Positions 5,351 to 13,603 of a stretch of 13,603 nt of DNA are shown here, in pieces. Made by a program: the position numbers and the translations under genes. Within the stretch, counting starts at the first letter, position 1, and each line of letters begins with the position of its first letter. Source of the stretch: Beroe ovata (taxonomy: Eukaryota; Ctenophora; Nuda; Beroida; Beroidae). The notes beneath the pieces are model-generated. The model was given only the letters and a program-made list of their open reading frames with translations, searched no databases and was not told where the DNA came from. The stretch is taken from positions 122,244 to 135,846 of the forward strand of contig CAMPET010000037.1 of the NCBI GenBank assembly GCA_946803715.1, written 5' to 3'.

Positions 5351-6084
5351 GTAACCTGGTAACACGGTGAAATATAAGGAACCCATAAGATGATGTAATA
5401 ATGATAGATTGCCCGTGCTTGACTCACTGACTCAATATAAAAACCTTTCTATCCTGTATACACCAGCAGTATTCCTAGTGAAGAGTTGTATAGGTGCGCG
5501 TGTAGCACGCGCAGTCCCCAAAAATTATGTGGTTTTGTAACAAAATGGTTGAGACTGAGAGACCGGAAAAAAACTCGGGTTATATAATCATCGCGAGAGA
5601 ACTTGCTGATTCCATGCTGCTGCCACCCAGAAATCCTCCACTCCCCACCAATAGTATAATTTGCTGGTAGCATATGTGTGGAAAACTTGTACTGATTATA
5701 ATAATTCTCCCATAGTCCCATGGAGAGTAAGTCCCTGTTTGAGCATTCCGTCACTTCGATTCAACTTGGATTTTGCCCCCACAGTTCCACCATTATACAC
5801 ATGTGGGTGAGAACCGAGTATTCTCGGTCTATATTCAAATGAGATCTGTGCATTTTTTGGCCGGTATCTGGTTTCTTATCTCAATAAGGTTCGACTGAGA
5901 CCTGCACTGTGAGTGGGGTTTCGATAATGTAGTGCATGCCATAGTTGATAGTGGAATGCATGGAATCCAATGTATCACGTCAATATATGAATGTACAGCA
6001 TCAAAGAGCTTCCAATAACTATGTTCCGAATTGACATATCGTAATTATTGCTGATTTTTGTCACTTCGTGTTCGGTGAAAATTG
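5351..6084. other. Sparse region with weak frames on both strands
   Basis: The minus frame at 5449-5754 (about 101 codons, W/Y-rich) starts only with GTG and passes straight through the GC hairpin, so I do not call it. On the plus strand the good acceptor GCCCCCACAG (5784) opens a 37-codon frame to 5898, containing a donor-like GG|GTGAGA near 5807. A possible TATA (CAATATAAAAACC) lies near 5433. None of these is independently convincing. Confidence 0.35.
5495..5513. other. GC-rich hairpin TGCGCGTG-TAG-CACGCGCA
   Basis: Perfect 8-bp arms surround a three-base loop in otherwise AT-rich DNA. It is directly followed by GTCCCCAAAAATTATGTGG. A similar AATTTTTGGGGA in the opposite orientation occurs near 10208-10220. 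The block may be the end of a dispersed repeat, but its partner end is not visible. Confidence 0.5.
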
Positions 6085-6258
6085 ATGAGAGTATTTGACA
6101 GCTTCATCATTTATAGGGCGGTTCTGCATAACACACACTCCATTGTCGAGCCGTCGAGGTACTACCTCATGCAATATCCTGTGATCGAAGAAATGTATAA
6201 AATCTATCGAATCTCTCAAGAGAGAGCATTTTGCATGAAATCGAATCGCCAATCATAA
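6085..6258 (+). CDS. Possible small ORF, 57 codons, no recognised family
   Basis: ATG 6085 to TAA 6256-6258 encodes a polar, aromatic peptide with starting residues MRVFDSFIIYRAVLHNTH, ending AFCMKSNRQS. There is an acceptor-like TTTGACAG at 6101, so the downstream part could instead be a terminal exon. The opposite strand is also open over 6061-6252 (63 codons), so coding strand and even coding status are uncertain. The segment is somewhat richer in GC than its flanks. No signal peptide, metal site or known motif is seen. Confidence 0.22.
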   Translation: MRVFDSFIIYRAVLHNTHSIVEPSRYYLMQYPVIEEMYKIYRISQERAFCMKSNRQS

Positions 6259-6642
6259 ATCGGTTAAATCGATTGAGTTGAAGCAAATTGTTCATCAAAG
6301 TTGACGTAAAAAGCAATCATTCTACGAATGATCAATGTTGATAATGAAACTGTTATAGGCTCTATCTTCAGTGTTATAATATGACCTCCTCATGATTGCT
6401 CAACCACTAAATAATGCACTACTGAATTCAATTAATCAAACCGCCATGCGAGGTTCGATTGAATTTTCCAATCAATGAATTCCATCATGCTCAATATTTA
6501 TCACATTCGATATTATAATGCGCAGTCATAAATTAAGCTATAATTGGTATTGGTTGATTATATGCTCACAATGTTGGATATATGATTCGTTCTGATGCTC
6601 TGGCTCTCACGTAAGTACACAGAATTTTTCTTGCTGCTTTGA

Positions 6643-6909
6643 TCAAAAGTGTTGCCTCCAATGGGTTCGAAAGTGTCGGTTTGACATATCGCTGTACGCC
6701 AGGTTTAAAGTTAAATACTGGAACAATGTGATTATAGCACAGCTGCCTTCAGACAGCACGATGATCGATATTTCTATGTGCAGTTCTGCTGCAGTTAATG
6801 GTGGATCATTAGCATTTCTCACCTTATGATACTGTGTATCAAATCTGATCACAGCACTGCAGCAGCTTGTGCAGATTTCAGTAATTTCAGTTTGCCTTTG
6901 GTTTGCCAT
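6643..6909 (-). CDS. Possible minus-strand small gene, 88 codons or two exons
   Basis: The minus-strand start (AAAAATGGC, a good context) gives MANQRQTEITEICTSCC and runs 88 codons. Inside it, CATAAG|GTGAGA (after 6823) and ATTGTTCCAG (before 6717) bound a 105-base segment that could be an in-frame intron. Splicing it would leave a 53-residue protein ending SNRHFRTHWRQHF, while retention gives 88 residues. The sequence just upstream (6910-6945) is locally GC-rich. The protein is unrecognised. The length alone is within chance expectation; the start context and in-frame splice pair are the only support. Confidence 0.25.
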   Translation of the reverse strand: MANQRQTEITEICTSCCSAVIRFDTQYHKVRNANDPPLTAAELHIEISIIVLSEGSCAIITLFQYLTLNLAYSDMSNRHFRTHWRQHF

Positions 6910-7006
6910 TTTTCACAGCTTTGCCGCTCGCCACGCTCTGCTCACATGTTGCTATGATTCTGAGTACCACATTTATTACACTAATTGTTAATCGAATTGA
7001 CTGCAG

Positions 7007-7096
7007 GTGAGTTCAAAGATTGATTGTTAAGGAGCTGTACTTCCAGCTCTTTCAATGGACCAGTGAGATCGAATCATATATCATAGTCTGTTTCAG
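7007..7096 (+). other. Candidate 90-base intron (GTGAGT...TTTCAG)
   Basis: CTGCAG|GTGAGT at 7006/7007 is an ideal donor, and CATAGTCTGTTTCAG ending at 7096 is an ideal acceptor. Coding frames do not agree across it (ATG 6954 would stop four codons into the second exon), so if real it interrupts a 5' UTR. Confidence 0.3.
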
Positions 7097-7102
7097 GTTT
7101 AT

Positions 7103-7246
7103 ATGCTGAACAAAAGCATATTGACATGTTGTGTCTTGGTGCTTGGTGTTGTCAGAATTCTGTTGGTAATTATGAAGTATTATACAAGCCAGCTCGCAGT
7201 ACCCAAAATGTTAGAAAGTCATGTGGTTAGAAATATAGACTATTGA
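7103..7246 (+). CDS. Possible 47-residue membrane peptide
   Basis: Following the candidate acceptor at 7096, the frame reads ATG 7103 to TGA 7244-7246. Residues 6-25 (ILTCCVLVLGVVRILLVI) form one hydrophobic segment, followed by a polar tail, MKYYTSQLAVPKMLESHV and so on. It could be a small membrane or secreted peptide. A donor-like TTG|GTAATT (7166) would keep phase 0 and could lead to further exons (18 nt at 7326-7343, 41 nt at 7902-7942, 8373-8478) with compatible phases. That chain is speculative, and two of its donors (GTTAGA, GTTGGT) are poor. Confidence 0.2.
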   Translation: MLNKSILTCCVLVLGVVRILLVIMKYYTSQLAVPKMLESHVVRNIDY

Positions 7247-8372
7247 ATCTCTGACTTTTACTGAAACAACTCTAAATCTTGAATTCTGACCTAGTAATCC
7301 ATTGTATGAATTATAATTCCTACAGGAGGAATATCAGAATCAGGTTAGATAAACGATGCAGGTTTGATGTCAGATCCACCGTTTGAAGTTGCTTGATTAT
7401 TTGAAGGTCAAATTATAATATCATCTAGAATCCGTTCCATGACGTCTATCATTATTCTATCATCATATTGTAGTCACTGGTTTCTGGTCTCAGCACAGTC
7501 TGTAATAATATTCTTTAATACCTATTCAAGCGGTCCCTACTGCAGAAGCCAAAAGCAGCAGTTTATCACCCTAATCTATCAGCTTTGTGATCATCATGAA
7601 ATAGAATGGAGCTTCCATATCCAAAGTTTTCTCAGTATGATGCAGGGTATCATTGCTTTGACGGCTTGAGACCCTATCGGGCACGTGTTCCCAGTCAGTT
7701 TAAGTTTTGTCATATGATATTATAGATGGCAAGTAGTACTCCTGTAACAGATGTTCATTGGTAAATAGAACTACAAGTGTTACAGTAAAATATTCTTTTA
7801 GTCCTATTTATCATCACCAAGGTCAAAGAGATCCTTATCTCCCAAACCTAGCCCGGTTATAAATTGTCACTACTAATTTTTGTTCTGTTGCTCCAATATA
7901 GGATAAACTTAAAATTTTCAACTGTCCCTATGCTACCGTTAGGTTGGTAGTTTGATGGATACTGTAAGGTTGTTAGAGAGATGTCGTGATACGTATTAAA
8001 AATATGCAGCCTTAGCCCTAATCAGCCCGTGAGTATATGGTACTTGGTTGGATTGGAGGTTAAAAGGAAATCAACACTATATCTCACAGGGTTTTAAAAT
8101 CTTACAGGATGTATTACATCACTTAGTTCTTCTATAGCAGCTGTGATTAACTATGCGGTAACCCCTTATTTGGTGTCAGTGAGCGTCACGAGAAAGCATT
8201 ATTGAACCTCTTTCATATGGTCGCCAATAAATTAGAAATGGTGTGTTAAAATGATATCTGAGGAAGTATGAATTTGATGGGTGTAAATTGACTTTATCGA
8301 ACGAATGTTCGTAACATCTATGTTAAACTGAAATAGATAGTGCCCTTTCACTTTCCCTCTTTTGATTTACAG
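7247..8372. other. Region without a supported gene
   Basis: It contains a 76-codon frame at 7439-7669 whose first 20 residues look mildly signal-peptide-like (ends LVSAQS), a 12-codon ATG frame at 7726, and short splice-flanked segments. All are within chance expectation and have no recognisable homology. Confidence 0.4.
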
Positions 8373-8478
8373 GCTAGTGTATCTCATGTCACATTGTGAG
8401 GCCATATGGCCGTCTGTCACGGTTGCTGGTGGTGAATCGTGTATTTCAGTTCCTGATCCGCGTCACTTTCAGATGTAA
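8373..8478 (+). CDS. Candidate terminal exon after a strong polypyrimidine acceptor
   Basis: The acceptor CTTTCCCTCTTTTGATTTACAG is the best in the window. Entering with one base, the frame is open for 34 codons (LVYLMSHCEAIWPSV... ending SVPDPRHFQM) to TAA 8476-8478. The other two frames close quickly or are less plausible. The segment is GC-richer than its surroundings and includes the 12-bp palindrome GGCCATATGGCC. The upstream exon is not identified with confidence and no AATAAA follows closely. Confidence 0.3.
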
Positions 8479-9342
8479 AATCTATCGCATTACTATATTA
8501 CATCCATTGTTAGATGTATTATTCAATATATTAGATTGGTTTAGATTGATATATATGCTGAGAGAATGACAGTATGATCTCATTCTACTATACTCATTAT
8601 AACCACAATACGTTGTTATCTTGTACCCTCAACTCATGTACCAGTACCACTGCTAATAGAAGTTCAGTCAGTATTATACCTACCTGCAACCTAACAAAGG
8701 AGTGAGCTGTAATTTGCACATGCTGAATCACTTTTCTACCAGTGCCGTGTCACGCGTTTATGCAAATTATAGTGAATCTGGCAATTCATTGAACACCGTT
8801 TGAGGTATACCACTATGTTTAGCTAGTTGCTGAAGAAGGATACCTTATTAAGCTCTGCACTGAAATTGTTCAATCCTCGTTCAAGATATTCCCACTTTGT
8901 TCAGGATCATTCTAACTAGTTATAATGACATTATGTGCACACAATATATCTGGCGTTGTTGTTCATGCAGATCTATTGACAGAACCATAGAATTGCAATG
9001 GCTGTGTTTTTCACTTGTACCACTTATATCGCTATTGTGATTGCTAAAAGAATGTAGCATGACTCGAAACCTTTGGTACCGGATTCCCATGCCCTTGTTG
9101 AGTCTTGCTTACGTAGTAGGAATGTAATTAATGTCAGATACTACCTACCAAATTCACAATTAGAGGCTCTACTATATTACTAAAAGTCATGTTGTAGGAA
9201 ATATAATATGCTAGACCACTATTTTATCCGATTAGGGGTAACTGAGTGCAGTCAACTTCGTTGAACTTCTGTCCAGCTAACTTTTATTTAGATTTATGAG
9301 GGCGCGGTATCAACTTGCCTAACTCATCCCCCATTCCTTGCA
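8479..9342. other. AT-rich region, no gene seen
   Basis: No long frame, tandem array or inverted repeat stands out. An acceptor-like GTTGTTCATGCAG near 8970 is followed by a 22-codon hydrophobic frame, which I regard as chance. Confidence 0.5.
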
Positions 9343-9406
9343 TCCCTAATTGAGCCGACTGCTCACAACATAAAATGTGATATAATATAACAACATCAAT
9401 TAGGGA
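9343..9406. repeat. Inverted repeat TCCCTAATTGA / TCAATTAGGGA
   Basis: Perfect 11-bp arms at 9343-9353 and 9396-9406 are separated by 42 bases. The right arm ends one base before the strong hairpin at 9408. Confidence 0.85.
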
Positions 9407-9407
9407 A

Positions 9408-9448
9408 CCACAGAACCTCACGGCTCACTGAGCCATGAGGTTCTGTGG
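9408..9448. repeat. Strong 41-base hairpin, 13-bp plus 5-bp stem
   Basis: CCACAGAACCTCA (9408-9420) pairs with TGAGGTTCTGTGG (9436-9448) over 13 bp. After one C/A mismatch, GGCTC (9422-9426) pairs with GAGCC (9430-9434) around the loop ACT. This near-perfect cruciform or RNA hairpin is far stronger than the background. It is shorter than a typical animal pre-miRNA. Confidence 0.95.
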
Positions 9449-9480
9449 ACAATGGACATGAACGGCTGTTATAATGTCCA

Positions 9481-11214
9481 GCATATCATGATGCAGTAGC
9501 ATTATATCTGAACAGACACACACATTTCTCTATGTGATGAGCAGTTCCATTTTGGTCACTACAAAGAGTTCAAAATTATATATGAGTTCAAATCTTGTTT
9601 CATTTCGGTTTAAATTTCTGCCTTTCTAATTCTTACAGGAGTAACTTAGTAATCAAATGAAGGTGAAGGCACCATTGGGTCAAATAACCATTATTCTAAC
9701 TGAAACCATTTCTTTGAATCAATGAACTACTGTTCTTCCTGACACTATTTTTTTGCTGATGCAATAATTTTAGGAACCGGTTATACATTTTCATCATATG
9801 GCTCGTGTAATGAAAAGGAGCATAATATGGATCCTGATAAAAGATCTTTCGCTGTCAGTGTATCAATCTGTTGTTCTTTGTTGATATGGTTACACTATGA
9901 TGCTGCAGGATCCTATTGTTGTGTGTACTGTATGCAAGTAAATCCACTGATTGGATTGATAATCCTGTTTGTACTGCTGTTGAAATGTGTCAGAATTGAG
10001 TTTTGCTCATATATGGCTCAACATATTTCAATGCTGGACGATAGATACCTGCAGTATAGCTGTTTAGTAGGTTCTAGCATACGATCTATTGGTGGCCTAC
10101 TTAGTTTTTAAGAATAAAAGTGTCATTATTGTTTCCATAACCCAATTCATCCTTCGAAAAAAGTACAGCATTGTTTTGAAAATTCTTGCAAAACTTTATA
10201 ATAGAGATTGCATAAAATTTTTGGGGATGATTCTTGATTGAATGAATCTGACTAATTCATTGGCTAAATAAACCGGACTGAGTAGGTACCTAATGAACAA
10301 TTTGAACTGATTCAATGATGCAATTATTACATTTTTGGGAATCCACGTCAGAATTCAGATGCTTTAATTATATTGATCAACATTTCTAGATGGGAATAAT
10401 AGAAAAGAAGCTGTTTATGATCCTGGCTAAGGTGCTTTAGTACTAGTATCATAGTATACCTACTCCTACATAACCTGTTTTACAGCAGCATGTATAATAC
10501 ACCTTACATACGACTAATTGAACCTCAATAATATTCCTCGACATTCACCTAGTTCACGCTTCAACTTCCTGATAATATGGGGTGACACACGGCATATAAA
10601 ACCCAATTTGACGAATACCGTCATAAATACCAGCTTCAACGCCGTGTAATTGAGTGTTACCCACTGCATAACCTGTGGTTCACTATAATATGGGAAAATC
10701 GATGGTAAATCCCTTCTCTGTTAATCCGTGGGGCTCACTAGGTACACAGTGTCTGTGGACCTAAAGTTGTCCGGCTTCACTTTTTCGTGCAGCAATATAT
10801 CTTTGACAGTACAGTCAAGGCAATTAGAAGTGGCGCCGTGGATATTTTTTGGCAATGACATTGATTTTCATAGAGCATTTATTATTTTGTTCAAATTTGG
10901 TGGCATTTTGCAAGTACCTGTGCCACTTATGTATAAATGCATTATTGAATCGCTAGCTTAGCATTTTGAGCTCCTAATTGGCTTGCTTATACAATATTCG
11001 CTATCCGACCACCATAATGTTTTTTCTAATATCAACGCCTTACAAGTGTCGGAATTCGGTCATTCAATTGCTCCTGAGTGTAGAGGGGGAATGTGGATAA
11101 TAACAGGTGAATCTCCGCCTTAGATATTAACCCTGAACAAAATTAAATGATAAGACTTGGGTATGAATGCATATTATTGCATATTGAATCGCTGAAATTA
11201 GGACACATATAGTA
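9481..11214. other. Long AT-rich region, no supported gene
   Basis: Features seen: an acceptor TTTCTAATTCTTACAG near 9640 followed at once by GAG TAA; a 94-codon frame at 9827-10111 with two hydrophobic stretches and an AATAAA three bases after its stop; and a frame without ATG at about 10728-10961 ending near a weak GTACCT donor. The two ORFs are within the number expected by chance. Confidence 0.4.
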
Positions 11215-11276
11215 TCATGCCGAGACACCTCCTTTTACAGCTGGCGATGACCACACCCATCTACCGCAGTCAACAC

Positions 11277-11298
11277 GCCTGTGTCCCGGGACACAGGC
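11277..11298. repeat. Perfect 22-bp palindrome
   Basis: GCCTGTGTCCC (11277-11287) is immediately followed by its exact reverse complement (11288-11298), centred on CCCGGG. It sits in a locally GC-rich patch (about 11220-11320) followed by a CT-rich tract. Confidence 0.97.
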
Positions 11299-11350
11299 CC
11301 CCCTCTGCTCTGATCCCTTCTCCATTATTATCATGCGCTTATGTGCCGCG

Positions 11351-11373
11351 TATCTCTCTCTTTCTCTCTCACC
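11351..11373. repeat. CT-rich polypyrimidine tract
   Basis: TATCTCTCTCTTTCTCTCTC and the following CACCTCT form a nearly pure pyrimidine run on the plus strand. The tract lies about 55 bases after the 22-bp palindrome. Confidence 0.85.
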
Positions 11374-11399
11374 TCTGTGACAAATTTGATTGCCTCTTT

Positions 11400-11924
11400 T
11401 CATTTTGATTCATCAGCTTCCAGCAATTGAAGGGTTGTACAATACCATATAGCTTTGTCTAGGTCAGTGTTCTGTTGTAGTAAGTAAGTTGTGAGATGGT
11501 GTGAGTTGATTAATGCAGTAATCACGTATTAGCAAGAGGAGAGCTGGTTAAAGCCCTGCAGCTGGAGCTGTATGAAGTTATCATTGCTCTGCTTATCATT
11601 ATCAAGCAGTTATAGTGCATTGCAAACTGTAATGATGATTGAGGGATTTCCTGATCAATACCTAAACTGTTTGATTTTAATTCGTTATGGATGCGTGAAA
11701 TTTGCAGTCTAGACAAAATCCAGATAACCGATTGTGCAGCCTGCTGCAGTTTATCTCATACGAAGTCATTTAATCAGATAGATGCAAGTTTCCTGAATTA
11801 TGGTTAATTGAGCTCTCAAATCCGCTGTTTTAATGGTAGACAAGCAAAGACAGTAAGACACCGTTATCTTTAAGATTTTGTTCATAGGTAGTTTTATTCC
11901 TGTTCCCAGACGAGAGCATACTAT
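11400..11924. other. No gene seen
   Basis: An acceptor-like TTTTGATTCATCAG near 11417 is followed by an 11-codon frame and a stop. A 64-codon minus frame (11522-11716) is uninformative. Confidence 0.5.
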
Positions 11925-12019
11925 ATTATGATGCTTCCCCAATTACTCAATTATCTGTAGAATGGAATCTCAATTATGATGCTTCCCCAATTACATCTAT
12001 AGAATAGGTAAGTCTCAAT
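11925..12019. repeat. 48-bp direct duplication
   Basis: ATTATGATGCTTCCCCAATTAC occurs at 11925-11946 and identically at 11973-11994. The following sequence (TCTGTAGAATGG / TCTATAGAATAGG ... CTCAAT) is also related, so a unit of about 48 bp is duplicated in tandem, with decay at the right end. Confidence 0.85.
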
Positions 12020-12720
12020 GAATACAGACAGCACCCTGAATCATCAGCTGGTGATCGTTGTTATGTTATACAAGTACAACAATCAAGTGTATACGATTGT
12101 GACCACAGGCTCTTTAGATGTTTTAGATCTTTAGATCTTTAAATGTTTGTTTGTTTATATCAATATGTACGAGCACAATACCGTTCCAGCACTATAATGA
12201 CAAATAAACATATGTACCTATGAACGTTCTGATAATTTCATATTGCACCAATCTCACGATTCTAATTTTGAAAACATTCTGCTAGTAACTGCTGTGATTG
12301 CCCATTGCCCAATGCTCAAGCTTTCCTCACAGTGACTCAGTGCAGACATAATCTATCCTATTATTTTCTGTGGAGAGGATTTATGTCATCTACCACTCAG
12401 GCAAGATTTTCCCACACCTTGATCGTGTAATTTTGGAGCAGACGTGGTCACCAGCCCGTCTAACACCTTGGCCTAGTGTTCTGCCCTCGCAGTTATTGAA
12501 AACCCTCTCATACCATCTACTAGATCACAGTGTGGGTTGCCTCGTTTGCGTTGTTTGAGTAATAACAGGTAATTTCCGGGAGAGTTCAGGGGCCATCTAA
12601 ACAATATAAAATCGGCATTCAGCAAGAGCTTTGTGTGTAAATACCTAATGATTTGTTAGGTTGTCATGATATGCGGGTTGTACAAGTGAGGAGCGCAGAG
12701 CTCCAATCATGTGTGGTTTA
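12020..12720. other. No supported gene
   Basis: A small degenerate TTTAGATC/TTTAGATG repeat lies near 12112-12145. A frame without ATG at 12370-12558 is the only longer open stretch and has no features. Confidence 0.5.
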
Positions 12721-12847
12721 ATACTCCTGATACTCCTTGATACTCCTGATACTCAATGATACTCAATGATATTCCTTGATACTCCAGATACTCAATGATA
12801 CTCAATGATACTCAATGATACCCCTTGATACTCAATGATACCCCTTG
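12721..12847. repeat. 10-bp minisatellite (GATACTCAAT)
   Basis: About 13 units of GATACTCAAT alternate with variants GATACTCCTT, GATACCCCTT and GATATTCCTT; a few units are 9 bp. Two unit types are interspersed, as if expanded together. Confidence 0.95.
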
Positions 12848-12849
12848 TA

Positions 12850-13440
12850 TCATGCTGCGTTCTCGCACCTCAAGTTAGGAGTACTGCACATTTGAATCCA
12901 GATTTCAGTCTCAGACTGAGACAGTTCTCCATATTATGTCATACAGATCTTGTGGTTACAAAATTACCATGCATGCTGGCTAGGGTCAAATGTTTCAGTG
13001 AGACTGATGTAGCCTTGAGATTTGGAATTTTCCAGCTGTAATTCCGTTCTTGCTTTGAACATGCCACTATAATTTCAGAACATTACGTACTACGTAGTTG
13101 TCGTACGAGGGACCACTTTTGATAGAAACTTGCTTAATCCTATGTTTGTAAACGTATGTTTCATAACGCAAGGAATGTTCACGTCTCCAAATGCAGCGAG
13201 TGTCAGAAATTCTGTCATATTATGAGATAGATAATTGACTTTGAGATTAAATTTCACTCCAGGTTTACTGGATGTAGACTATTCAAGCTGCATCATTGAA
13301 GGGAAATGCATGCGTTACAACACGTGAAAGTAGATGGTACCAATGTGCCATAGTGATTTACTGATTGAAATGAACCCCGTAGAAACATGGGACGTGACTT
13401 GTGTCGGAATTATTTAACTACGGGGATTGCCCTGCTATAA
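12850..13440. other. Region between two minisatellites with weak frames
   Basis: A 68-codon frame starts at an ATG inside the 10-bp array (12835) and ends at 13041. Further segments are described in the 13079-13327 entry. An 8-bp inverted repeat, CCCCGTAG / CTACGGGG, lies near 13376 and 13418. Confidence 0.4.
13079..13327 (+). CDS. Candidate pair of exons with a 63-base intron
   Basis: After ACTATAATTTCAG the phase-0 frame from 13079 is open 48 codons (NITYYVVVVRGTTFDRN..., stop 13223-13225). A second acceptor, AAATTTCACTCCAG, opens a frame entering with two bases at 13263: 20 codons, LLDVDYSSCIIEGKC to a stop at 13325-13327. A phase-1 donor, GA|GTGTCA at 13200, would join them as SPNAAS|LLDVDYSS across a 63-base intron. 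Stronger donors (GTAAAC 13148, GTATGT 13154) compete but are in the wrong phase. No start codon exon is identified and no family recognised. Confidence 0.22.
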
Positions 13441-13603
13441 TTACCAGGGATATCACTACCAGAGATACCACTACCACTACCAGGATACCACTAGCATTAC
13501 CAGAACACCAATACTACTACCAGAACACCACTACCACTACCCGAACACCACTACCACAATCAGGCTACCACTACCACTACCAGAACACCACTACCACTAC
13601 CAG
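13441..13603. repeat. 20-bp minisatellite (CAGAACACCACTACCACTAC), runs off the window
   Basis: From 13461 seven units of exactly 20 bp follow without indels, preceded by a degenerate partial unit. Each unit contains an inner ACCACT/ACTACC repeat. The period is not a multiple of three, and the array continues beyond the right edge. Confidence 0.95.

Noticed and set aside
5449-5754. 101-codon minus-strand frame
   Set aside because: It has no upstream ATG (starts at GTG), passes through a GC-rich hairpin, and an alternative frame looks equally plausible over its first part.
6150-6175. TGAGGTAGT on the minus strand, matching the let-7 seed region
   Set aside because: Only nine bases match. The rest of let-7 is absent and the string is part of a small palindrome, GAGGTACTACCTC.
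7439-7669. 76-codon frame with a vaguely signal-peptide-like start
   Set aside because: The length is within chance expectation and the composition (F, I, S, Y) is typical of AT-rich noncoding DNA. No homology is recognised.
9827-10111. 94-codon plus-strand frame with two hydrophobic stretches and AATAAA three bases after the stop
   Set aside because: About three frames of this length are expected by chance in this window by my rough estimate. The AATAAA would leave almost no 3' UTR, and no motif, signal or splice logic supports it.
10728-10961. 77-codon frame reading SVDLKLSGFTFSCSNIS
   Set aside because: It begins at GTG with no ATG. The acceptor has no pyrimidine tract and the donor GTACCT is weak.
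1-13603. CRISPR arrays, prophage or bacterial operons
   Set aside because: The direct repeats are tandem without unique spacers, and coding regions are spliced with eukaryotic signals.

Overview
The window looks like nuclear DNA from a metazoan, most likely an invertebrate. It is AT-rich and sparsely coding. It has GT-AG introns with good splice-site consensus, AATAAA polyadenylation signals, an intronless gene for a secreted animal-type lectin, a short (CCCTAA)n/(TTAGGG)n telomeric tract, and many unrelated minisatellites. There are no bacterial features (no operons, Shine-Dalgarno-led ORFs or rRNA/tRNA genes). I cannot name the species.

Layout. 1-2600 holds the 3' part of a plus-strand, multi-exon gene. 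Three exons (206-338, 592-681, 1615-1752) have good splice sites and all join in phase 0. They encode a heptad-rich, probably coiled-coil protein C-terminus that I do not recognise. Its introns carry four different minisatellites. 2600-3690 contains weak exon-like pieces and an 18-bp minisatellite. 3689-4480 is the one unambiguous complete gene: a 263-residue secreted protein made of two tandem eight-cysteine beta-trefoil (ricin-B-type lectin-like) repeats on one exon. 4746-5150 is a compact fold-back, MITE-like element. It has 32-bp imperfect terminal inverted repeats and about 14 small palindromes of the form CGGAC-N4-GTCCG, and its core is a perfect 35-bp telomeric tract.

5200-13603 has no gene I can call with confidence. 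It has scattered open stretches with plausible splice sites (5263-5350, 6085-6258, 6643-6909 minus, 7103-7246, 8373-8478, 13079-13327). It also has a cluster of three strong hairpins (9343-9480), a perfect 22-bp palindrome (11277-11298), a 48-bp duplication, a 10-bp minisatellite (12721-12847) and a 20-bp minisatellite (13441 to the window end).

In DNA of this composition (about 62% AT assumed) roughly one codon in 15 is a stop. Open frames of 60-95 codons are therefore expected by chance several times in the window, so most ORFs outside the lectin and the phase-consistent exons are treated as unsupported. The genes show no evident functional coupling. The most novel-looking object is the telomere-cored palindrome-array element just downstream of the lectin gene.
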